Part shown: piece by piece, positions 55,935 through 64,000 of the stretch | Layout of the letters: every line of letters begins with the position of its first letter | How positions within the stretch are numbered: the stretch's first letter is position 1 | NCBI GenBank assembly: GCA_036927565.1 | Contig: JAYESD010000004.1 | Span: 164,831,697-164,895,696 of the forward strand | Direction of reading: 5' to 3' | Source: Tuctoria greenei | Lineage: Eukaryota; Streptophyta; Magnoliopsida; Poales; Poaceae | Length of the DNA: 64,000 nucleotides | Translations under genes and position numbers: made by a program | The notes under the pieces: model-generated | What the model was told of the DNA's origin: nothing | The model's database searches: none | Seen by the model: the letters and a program-made list of their open reading frames with translations, nothing else

Positions 55935-56389
55935 AGTGCATCCTAATTTGATGCTTGCCAAAAAAATCGTCACGTAGGACAAGCAATATGACTGGGGCTA
56001 TACTTGTGCTGCCATATGAACACATGTAAAGGAGCAAATGGTAAATTCGTTCGGTCCTTGTTTGTTGCTAATTCAAGGGTGCTTAACTAGAATATGAGTA
56101 CATGACTTCATCCACGCATAAGTTTCAATTCTTAGACATAGAACCTAGCCCTAACTAGAAAGGACTAAAAGAAGGCTAACATGGTCCAACAATTTCTAAA
56201 AGAAAATGAAGCCTGCAACTTGTATGAAAAATGCCAAAATTTTTTATACCAAGTACTCCATTTTAAATTGATATCATTAGGATAACAATTCTCGTTTAAA
56301 ATTAAACTAAAAGTTGTTGTTTTTATGATAATAATTTAAGAACGGAGGAAGCATATGGCTTCTTGAGTCGTCTTTGGCGCCATGTTATC
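55935..56389. other. right flank of the CACTA element; no gene recognised
   Basis: AT-rich sequence with no recognisable coding, RNA or terminal repeat. Confidence 0.4.
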
Positions 56390-56835
56390 TCTCGCTCTTT
56401 CACACAGAGAGTATCTAGCCGTGCTGGGAATATTAAGCGGTTTCTTGGTATTTATAGACTGTAAGCCCCTTGGACGCTGCAAAGAAAATTAATAATGTGC
56501 ACCGATTGATGAATGCATGCCGCCGTGAACTAATTACGGTTACTTGAGTCGGCTGGGATATAGTCAATGAAATGGTAGTCAACTTGGGTTCTGGTGTGTA
56601 GCTTTCATAGCTCATAAACCCGACTGTGGATCGAAAGTTGCGTCAGCCGTACTCGTACCTCGGGATTCAGATAATTAGACTCCTCTGCTGATTGATTGTT
56701 CCATATCCATGCTCCCATTGGGCAACGGTTTGTTCTATGCTGATGAGCTAAGCAACTTTTACAGTCTTGCTAACACGTGTAAACAAACAGTGCGAGAACT
56801 AGTTTCTATACTTATGATTTGCGTGCACCAATCAG
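56390..56835. repeat. segmental duplication, copy 1
   Basis: Nearly identical to 59062-59138 plus 59474-59847. I count about nine differences over roughly 450 bp. It starts TCTCGCTCTTTCACACAGAG and ends at GTGCACCAATCAG. No coding is convincing. Confidence 0.9.
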
Positions 56836-57179
56836 CAGTGGGGGACTTAGGATTTTAGTAACGGGTATGCCATATAAAATTTTTCATATGCATTACTTAT
56901 AAAATCATTTAGTGACTTCATAAAGAATTTAAAAATTAAAAAATAACTCGTATATAGGTACTAAATAAAATGATAAGTCTTAGAATGAATAAATTTCAAT
57001 ATATATAGTTCAAATACAATGTCTAAACTTTCTAGTTGTTGCTTTCTAAAGGAGACGATGATTAGCATGTGTTAATGGTAAATTAGTTGCATATGATTAG
57101 CATTATTGTTGGCACTTAAAACAGATTTACAATACTTTTGATGATTAGCATGTGTTGTGGTAAATTATTTGCATCTGAT
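56836..57179. other. no gene recognised
   Basis: AT-rich spacer. The phrase TTAGCATGTGTT-GGTAAATTA occurs twice (about 57062 and 57145), a small local duplication just left of the mini-CACTA insertion. Confidence 0.4.
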
Positions 57180-57962
57180 TGGCACTACAGAAAAAGCGAT
57201 CATTTGCGACGGTCATATTTATTTGCGACGGCCAGCCGTCGCAAATAGAGTAAATTGCGACGGCCCGCCCCTGGCCGTCGTAAATAACACGGCCGTCACA
57301 AATAACACGTTATTTGCGACGGCCAGCCCCGGAGCTGTCGCAAATAACAACTTATTTGCGACGGCCAACCCTAGTACCGTCGCAACTAAGGCAGCCGTCG
57401 CAAATAAGCTGTTATTTGCGACGGCTCCTTGGTTGGCCGTCGCAAGTAACATTAATTGAGACGGTTGTGTGGTCGGGCCGTCGCAATTTAGTTGGCCGTC
57501 GCAAATAGGGGTCTTTATCCCAACCCGACACTTCATTCTCGTCTTCATTGTCAACCACCCGACGCCGCCGCCTGCCTGCTGCCCTGCCACGCGCCGTCGC
57601 TGCCCGCCGTCGTCGCGCCGCTGCCGGACCGCCGCCCCGCCGCCGCCCCCGATCCGTCGCGCCCACGGCGTCGCCGCCCCCGGCCTCCGGTCGCCGCGCC
57701 CCCCGCCGCCCCGGCCCGCCGCGCCCTCCGCGTCGCTGCCCCGCCCGCGGCGCCGCCCCACCGCCGGCCCGCGGCAATAACTTGCAACGGCCCTTTCTAG
57801 CCGTCGCAATTAAGCTTATTTGCGACGATTTATTTGCGACGACTGAAAACCGTCGCAAATAAAGAAAGCCGTCGCAAATAAGCGACGATTTATTTGCGAC
57901 GGCATTTGGCTTATTTGCGACGGCCATGGCCGTCGGAAATCTTCGAGATTCCTGTAGTGTGG
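57180..57962. mobile_element. non-autonomous CACTA element, 777 bp, TSD TGG
   Basis: The element 57183-57959 starts CACTACAGAAAAAGCG and ends TTCCTGTAGTG. It is flanked by TGG on both sides (57180-57182, 57960-57962). Many copies of TTTGCGACGG and its complement CCGTCGCAAA crowd both halves. The centre (about 57545-57775) is an extremely GC-rich stretch of CGCCGCC-type triplets. The many open frames here are products of the repeats. Confidence 0.85.
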
Positions 57963-58384
57963 CATTAGCATTGATGCTTAAGGATCTATTTCAGAGTCGA
58001 TGCAATCAGAGAATTTAGTTGATTTTTCTTGAAAGAGCTAAATAAATTTTCCCGTTTCTCCCAAAAACTAGAAAATCTAAAAGAAACACCTAGCCCATGT
58101 CCCGCGATTCATAAATCCATGAAATCCCACACCCCATCAGACTACAGTGATTTTTTTTGCATATAACATGGATTTGCTGTGGGCGTGAGTGTATGTTCGC
58201 TCCAATCTGCTACTGGTACGCGTGCGTGAGGACTGAGAAAGGCAGGACGGCAGGAGCTGGAAGTGATCGGCGATCGATTCGCCCGCTCGCGTGCATATAA
58301 GCGTCAAAGCTATCAGCCTGCCCATGTGCGTGAGGAAGGCAATTGCTGAGCTACTGGCGTGCGCGTGCACGAGGAAGGCAAGTA
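57963..58384. other. no gene recognised
   Basis: Mixed composition. A TATA-like GCATATAAGCG at about 58291-58301 is present but no gene follows it. Confidence 0.4.
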
Positions 58385-59013
58385 TTAGGGGCCGTTTGGA
58401 TGGATGAAACGTTTCTGATTCTGGGTAGAATCACTTGAAACTGATCCAAACGGTAAAAAAGAGAAACGTTTCAGAGGAGAATCACTCTGAAGTGATTCAC
58501 TTTTTTGAACTGTGGAGGTGAAACACCTGAAAAGGTGTTCCACACCTTGGAACACTTTGATCAATAGTAACTCGGGTCTAAGTTCTAAAAAAATTACGAA
58601 GATTTGCCATCACCTTAGAATGCTTCGGATCAGCGGCCAAATATTTTTTATCTTCGTCTTTTTTCTAAACTCGTCAACGTGAAAATACAAACAAAATAAA
58701 AACTTACAACAACCAAATAATAGACATGATATGTTACAACGTTCTCACTAGGGGTCAACATTACGACCGGAGACTATTTTTTTATTGTCAACGTTATTAC
58801 ATAATCACAAACATAAATGAAGAACAACAACAAACCAACCAGAGTTAAATGGGTCAATTCAACATTTCTCTCCTCTCTCCTAAAACTGAAACATATATGC
58901 TAGCCAAACGGTTTCTAAAGTGATTATATTCCAGAGTCTGAAACCGTTTCAGCATTGGAACTGAAACATTTCTGATTCTGTGTGAATCTGGAACCATACC
59001 AAACGGGTCCTTA
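58385..59013. mobile_element. Tourist-like (PIF/Harbinger) MITE, 623 bp, TSD TTA
   Basis: The element 58388-59010 starts GGGGCCGTTTGGATGG. The complement of its right end is GGACCCGTTTGGTATGG. TTA flanks both sides (58385-58387, 59011-59013). Inverted subterminal copies of TTTCTGATTCTG and AGAATCA motifs follow. The interior (58560-58850) is noncoding. Confidence 0.8.
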
Positions 59014-59061
59014 GTCTGTTACATATGGCTCGACCCGGGGCATGCCATGGCCAATCTGGCA

Positions 59062-59847
59062 CTCTCGCTCTTTCACACAGAGAGTATCTAGCCGTACCGG
59101 GAATATTAAGCGGTTTCTTGGTATTTATAGACTGTAAGGCTATGCGTAGCGGCTACGGTATCTTCCACGCTATGGCCGTTTACCGGGGCGCGCTTGCCGC
59201 AGCGGGACCTCTAAAGGTGTCGCTAAACTGGCGGTGTGTGCAGCACCGCGCCATATATGGCGTGACCGCTATGAGGAGAGAGGGAAATGGAAGATGAATA
59301 AAAAAAGAGAAACAATAAATTTAAGAAGAAGAAAGGAATAAAATAAGTAAAAAGTTGATATAGAGGTGTGATATAGAGGTTAACGAGCGTGGAGAACGAG
59401 ACTGTAAAGAAGATAATCTTTTAGAGATGATGATATAGAGGTCCGATATAGAGGTCTATGAGTGCGAATAATCTAAGCCCCTTGGACGCTGCAAGGACAA
59501 TTAATAATGTGCACCGATTGATGAATGCATGCCGCCGTCGACTAATTACGGTTACTTGAGTCGGCTGGGATATAGTCAATGAAATGGTAGTCAACTTGGG
59601 TTCTGGTGTGTAACTTTCATAGCTCATAAACCCGACTGTGGATCGAAAGTTGCGTCAGCCGTACTCGTACCTCGGGATTCAGATAATTAGGCTCCTCTGC
59701 TGATTGATTGTTCCATATCCATGCTCCCATTGGGCAACGGTTTGTTCTATGCTGATGAGCTAAGCAACTTTTACAGTCTTGCTAACACGTGTAAACAAAT
59801 AGTGCGAGAACTAGTTTCTATACTTATGATTTGCGTGCACCAATCAG
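59062..59847. repeat. segmental duplication, copy 2 (interrupted)
   Basis: The second copy of 56390-56835, in the same orientation. It is split by an inserted sequence at 59139-59473. It begins 48 bp right of the Tourist-like MITE's TSD. Confidence 0.9.
59135..59477. mobile_element. 335-bp insertion in the duplicated segment, TSD TAAG
   Basis: 59139-59473 is absent from copy 1. TAAG lies on both sides (59135-59138, 59474-59477), while copy 1 has a single TAAG (56462-56465). The left third is GC-rich (GGCTATGCGTAGCGGCTACG). The right part repeats GATATAGAGGT four times. No terminal inverted repeats are obvious. The class is unknown. Confidence 0.6.
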
Positions 59848-60161
59848 TGTATCCCCTATAGCTGACCTTTTTCATGGTGACCTGACTTCACGAAACCAGG
59901 TTCACAACTTCACATTCAGAACATGCCAACAACTGCGAGAATCGTTGCAGGGTGAACAAGGTTCTTTCTCTATTCGTTATTTGTGACAAAGAAAGTAGCT
60001 CGATTATTCTTCCAGAAAATAAAAAAACCCAAGCTCAACTGGTCTAGTTTGATCCGCAGTTGTCCCTATATCAGAAAATGCAACAGATGCACGTCAATTT
60101 GGCGGGGTGGAAGGTAGTTGTCTTAAAAGTACAAAATAAAAGTGCAGAATTCATGCTGACT
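59848..60161. other. no gene recognised
   Basis: Ordinary sequence between the duplication and the Tat-type LTR, with no coding seen. Confidence 0.4.
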
Positions 60162-60867
60162 CGTCAGGTATGTGCTATCTGACGGAGTTACGCATCTCGT
60201 CTACCAGAAGGTACAAATTAAATCTCAATATGCAGGTACGGTGTCCCGTACCTGAGCGGACATGTGGCTCCCGTCTGGGAGTCGGAGGCGTGCCCCATCA
60301 GAGGGATCGACCAGCACGAACGGTAGCTAGAGCGCTCGAACACAAGGTCGAGCAGCAGGTAGGCAACCTTCAATGCGAAGCAGGCACTGTCACATCTAGG
60401 TCAGGCGCACTCGAGTGCGTCCCTGGTGCCTTCCGACATGCCGAATTGCGCACTCACATCCGACGGTAAGGCAAGCATAGAGGTGGTATGGCGAGACCGG
60501 AGACAGGAGCAGACAGAACGATGACTTCGGAAGCCCGACCCTTCCCAAGGCATTCCGCTTGATATGCGAAGTAGATACTTGCCCTTGTAAGTTCTGCTCC
60601 ATTTATGAGGAGTCAAAAGGGAAGATACGAGACAAAAGGGAAGATCCGATAGTCTATAAAAAATGACTGAAGTTCATCTTCACCGGGGAGAGAGACTTTG
60701 CTTGTAAGAGAACTTTTGCATTTTCAACAAAGAAAAGTGAGAGACACGAACTAGTCATAGGGCACCTCACCCGAACTAGTATTAATCCCTTGTTTTTATA
60801 GCTAGGCCACCTCGAGGATGAATGTGCGATGAAATCGGTACTAGTCGGTAGTCCGAACACCGATAGT

Positions 60868-60885
60868 TGGCGCGCCAGGTAGGGG
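60868..60885 (+). other. primer-binding site, tRNA-Arg(CCU) type
   Basis: TGGCGCGCCAGGTAGGGG, identical to the site at 10389-10406. Confidence 0.85.
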
Positions 60886-60913
60886 ACTGCTGTGTTACAC
60901 TCTTTGTTTCCTC

Positions 60914-61884
60914 GATGGCTTCATCATGTCCAGCCTTCGTGTGTGCCATGAAGGACCTCTTCGGGAACTTCGAGATCACCATCGCGTGTGGTAGTGAGTT
61001 GGAGGTTGACCCCGCCTTGCTCCATCCCAAGCCCTCCATTTTGGGATCCTAGACTTCTTCACCAGCAACTGTAGCACCCTCTGGGTCTCCAATAGGAGAC
61101 CCATCGCCCGACCTACGATGGGCAGGATGAACAACGACCCCGATGTAAGCACCACTAGTGGAGTCCCAATGCTATCCTTCACAGGTATGATCGACCATGC
61201 GCCGACGTCACTCCACCACATCCTGGAGTATGACTCAAGCTGCGATAACGACATCAAAGGGAGCGAGCATCCCTCCCGTGAGTGCCACATCGTCAAAACA
61301 AGAGACGCTCCCCACATCCTTGTGATGTCCAATGCAAAGTCACTGGCCGACCCCGGGTTGTTGTAGGCACAACGCCTTGAGCTGGCCGAACATCTCGCGG
61401 CATGGCACGTCGCTCTGAACGCCGACCAGGCTCAGCTAGACGCCAACGCTAACGCATACACGACAACAACCCCCTTTTGCCCTAGCACGAGCACGAGCAT
61501 CGCATGCCTCTGCGCCCGCCATGTCCAAGTCGATATTGTCAATGATGGATGCGCCTCGCGCATTCAATGGGCCGGTCATAATATGGAGGCTGCGGCCGCC
61601 ATCCTGTGCAATATGCTCGAGGCCGCCTACCCCAAAGTCAGGCGGGCTCACCAATACCTATGATCTCTCCTGGCCACAACCGTTGTTCAGCAGGCCGAGA
61701 GGTCCTTCATCCGGGTGCAAGGCTCGTTGACCTTCGACCGGAGCCGAGCAACCAAGATCAAAAGGGGCGGATTGTTGACCCACTTGCGCAAATAAATACA
61801 CAAGCGAGGGGGACCATGTGACCTCCACCGAATCCTTGAGTCCCAACAGCAGGACCAGGAGGGTCTCGTGGACCCACTACCCAA
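60914..61884 (+). pseudogene. gag: decayed gag N-terminal region of a Tat-type element
   Basis: A frame starting MASSCPAFVCAMKDLFGNFE (60867 frame, ATG at 60915) runs 46 codons to a stop at 61050. Further stretches rich in Ser/Pro/Ala continue in shifting frames to about 61884. No capsid domain or zinc knuckle is reached. The assignment rests on its position after the primer-binding site. Confidence 0.45.
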
Positions 61885-61890
61885 GTGTCA

Positions 61891-62723
61891 ATATGTAAAA
61901 TCCCACTTTTTCCTTTTATGAGAAGTTCAACCACAAGTGGTTTATCAAACATAATGGAGGGCAACAAAATTTTGCACATAAGCTTGACCTCACCAAAAAG
62001 TTTTCTTTCTACAAAGTTGGGAAGTTATTGATTGCAATGGCTAGGGCAAATTATATGGCAGCAGTATAAAAATCAAAACCAATGTTATTTGATTATGTTG
62101 CTATGCATATTAGGCCCTGCCAAAAAGATTCAAATCCAAGGCTCCAAAATTTTCCTTGGACTCTTAAATATCTAAATAGCTTCTCAGAAAAATTTCAAGA
62201 TTTTTGAAGTACATCTTCCATTGGTTTGGACACGTACAAAGGATTCAATTCGCATCGACATCAAATTTAGCTTTGCACTAAACTTTGCCCAAATCAACCC
62301 CTAAATTTTTCAAAGGCCTTATATGGTTCAGGGAACTTGATTTCAAAGTTTGGAGATTTTTGGACCTCAGATACTATTTATTTCAACAAGGTTTATACCC
62401 ATATTGGAATTCAAATCTGAATTTGAATTTGATGCAAACTATGTCCAAAATTGAATTCTGATTGCAGAATTCAATTCCCCATATTTTTCTTAGTCTACCT
62501 GTAAATTTTGGGAATTTTTGGACAATGTTTAAGCTAGAATTTACAGGAATGGATAAAGGAGAGAGGTGGGGCCCACAGGTCAGGCAGTGAAACCGATTCA
62601 CCGCCTCTGTTTCTCACCCCCGGTCGACACCGCGACGCTTGCATGCGCCAGATTGCCGTCGGCGTCGGTCACCTCCAGCTCCTGACGTCCTTATCTACCG
62701 CAGCGGCGCCTATAAAAGCCCAG

Positions 62724-62755
<32 letters not shown>

Positions 62756-64000
62756 TCGACGGAGTCCTCACCCATTCACCACACCGCGCCATTTTTCATC
62801 GCCGCCGCGATCACCCCGTGCCACTGGACGCCGCGCAGCCTCGCTGTCAATACAAGCACCCTCATCCTCTTCGGTCAATAACAAAAAGGTGTGCAATGAC
62901 CTCGTGCAGCTTCTGGTTAAGCTTGAATCCCTATCATGCATCCTAGCTCTAGTATTCTTTAAAATCCCGAAGCACTTTTATCACATTGAGGCTAGATCGT
63001 CGGTTTAATTCCGATTGTATGTACAAAATCTCTTCGATCCAGTTAGAGGACATGATCCATGTATCCTAACGCACCTTCCCTCCAAAAATCAGAAAGAACC
63101 ATCGGCTAATTAGCAAGATCTTCAAGTTTTCCCCTTCCGCCGTTGTTAACGATCGGTTCACCGTCGACTTCAGTATTGCCGGCTATGACACGAGCTCTAA
63201 ACCCTCCTGAGACCTTCCCCATGCATCCACAATGCTTCCCGAGCTTTCAAACGAGAAGTTTAGCTAGGGAATCAAAGGTCTCCACTTCACCGAAACCCTA
63301 ACCCCCGCCGCCGCCGTCAGGATTAGTTTTCCGGTCACCCCTCGCCGTCGGGAGCTAGTCCATCGTGTTCCCCGTGTGAAAATATGTGAGAGCGGCGAGT
63401 CCCAAGGCCTCCCATAGGCCGGAGGCTATCACCGGCGAAAGCGCCGCCGCGCGCCGGTGAGAACGCAACCGTCCGAGCAGTGACTCGAGGTGGAAGAAGA
63501 CTGGATTGGCGGGTCCCACCTGCCAGTGAACGCAATGCGCCCGGATCAGTCTGTGCCTAAGGATCCAGTGTGGCCGTGTGGAAAAGTTTATAACCCCCGA
63601 TGTAGCTTGCTCCTGATTGGATGATTTTAAATCCAGTGGGCCCTGGCGCCAAATTCAAAAGATGAATTTTCCCTTTTGGTGTAGAACCATTTCCAAAGTT
63701 TGAAAATCAATATCTTTCTGTAGGATGCTCCAAAAATATTCAAACAAATTTTGTTTGAAATCCCTTGAGCTCTAGGTTCTATCAGTACAAATTAGGGTCT
63801 GTGAAACTCACAGTTAAATTCTGTAGAAAACAATATTTCCAAATGCAAATACAATTTTTTCATATAAGATAGGCACTGGAAAAATCCCCAAAATTCACAT
63901 AAAATTCGTTGTCTTATTATCGACTACCAGAAAAAGTTTGGGAGCCATTGCACCTGTTTAACACTCTGTATAGTTCAATTACCTTTCTCAGTTATTGAAT
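61891..64000 (+). mobile_element. probable long LTR of another gypsy-type element (continues beyond the window)
   Basis: No gene is seen. The AT-rich left part (61900-62560) has phrases such as AATTTTTGGGAATTTTTGGA-like runs. It is followed by a GC-rich promoter-like zone (62570-62870) with TATAAAAG and then moderately GC-rich sequence. Long LTRs of the Tekay/Del type have this look. No end, primer site or second LTR is in the window, so the call is tentative. Confidence 0.35.
62711..62754 (+). promoter_or_regulatory. TATA box followed by a 31-nt poly-C run
   Basis: TATAAAAG at 62711-62718, then CCCAG, then 31 consecutive C (62724-62754). The C run falls where transcription would be expected to start, on a sequence that otherwise looks like an LTR promoter. 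Confidence 0.6.

Larger units (their letters stand above)
60162..61890 (+). mobile_element. Tat-type gypsy element: 5' LTR, primer-binding site and decayed gag start
   Basis: The LTR at 60162-60865 starts CGTCAGGTATGTGC (aligned with TGTCAGGATTGTGC at 1911) and ends CACCGATA, with a TATA box TCTATAAA at 60653-60660. The 18-base Arg-tRNA site follows at 60868-60885. Gag-like sequence, full of stops, runs to about 61884, after which similarity to Tat is lost. It is the same broad family as the element at the left edge of the window. Confidence 0.7.

Noticed and set aside
57219..57927. Several 60-196 codon frames rich in Arg/Pro/Ala or …LFATA… units
   Set aside because: All come from TTTGCGACGG repeats and the GC-rich core of the mini-CACTA element.
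62639..63008. Proline-rich frames across the poly-C run
   Set aside because: The coding potential comes only from the homopolymer. There is no family similarity.

Overview
The window looks like nuclear DNA of a grass (Poaceae). It is almost entirely nested transposable elements: Tat/RIRE2-type and Athila-type Ty3/gypsy elements, a Sirevirus-type Ty1/copia element, CACTA (En/Spm) DNA transposons and several MITEs. I see no tRNA, rRNA or CRISPR, and no clear host gene outside a transposon. Element families were recognised by eye from protein motifs, primer-binding sites, terminal repeats and target-site duplications (TSDs). The species cannot be told.

Layout. 1-2078 is the 3' end of a Tat-type gypsy element with an antisense ORF. 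An Athila-like LTR is inserted in its LTR at 2079 and is followed by degenerate internal sequence to about 6124. 6125-28455 is a scrambled pair of related Sirevirus copia elements. Copy A has its 5' LTR and gag, then a Tat gypsy element at about 9472-19048, then its RNase H end. A 5'-truncated Athila LTR (20647-21850) joins A's tail to copy B's gag. B continues through pol to its 3' LTR. 28456-32288 is a decayed CACTA element. 32289-33194 is a minus-strand copia end. 34112-37034 holds a 1.07-kb TIR element and three MITEs, one with a 10-bp TSD.

The centre of interest is an 18-kb CACTA element at 37910-55934, bounded by CACT-type termini and dense subterminal repeats. It carries: a minus-strand six-exon gene whose modelled 1040-aa product fuses a plant transposase (Transposase_24 type) to a Ulp1/C48 SUMO-protease-like domain, with no disruption seen; two related genes for short Pro-rich/acidic proteins, the first with a stop codon; a TNP2-type transposase with one nonsense codon and one 4-bp frameshift; and a five-exon gene for a 152-aa SUMO-conjugating E2 (SCE1/UBC9-like) with its catalytic cysteine. 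One transposon therefore carries both a SUMO-attaching and a SUMO-removing enzyme. This is the best candidate here for an undescribed system. Two tandem arrays (about 753-bp and 492-bp units) lie between its gene blocks.

To the right, 56390-59847 contains a roughly 98%-identical duplicated segment flanking a 777-bp non-autonomous CACTA element (TSD TGG) and a Tourist-like MITE (TSD TTA). 60162-61890 is another Tat-type LTR with gag remnants. 61891-64000 looks like a long gypsy-type LTR with a 31-nt poly-C run just after its TATA box.
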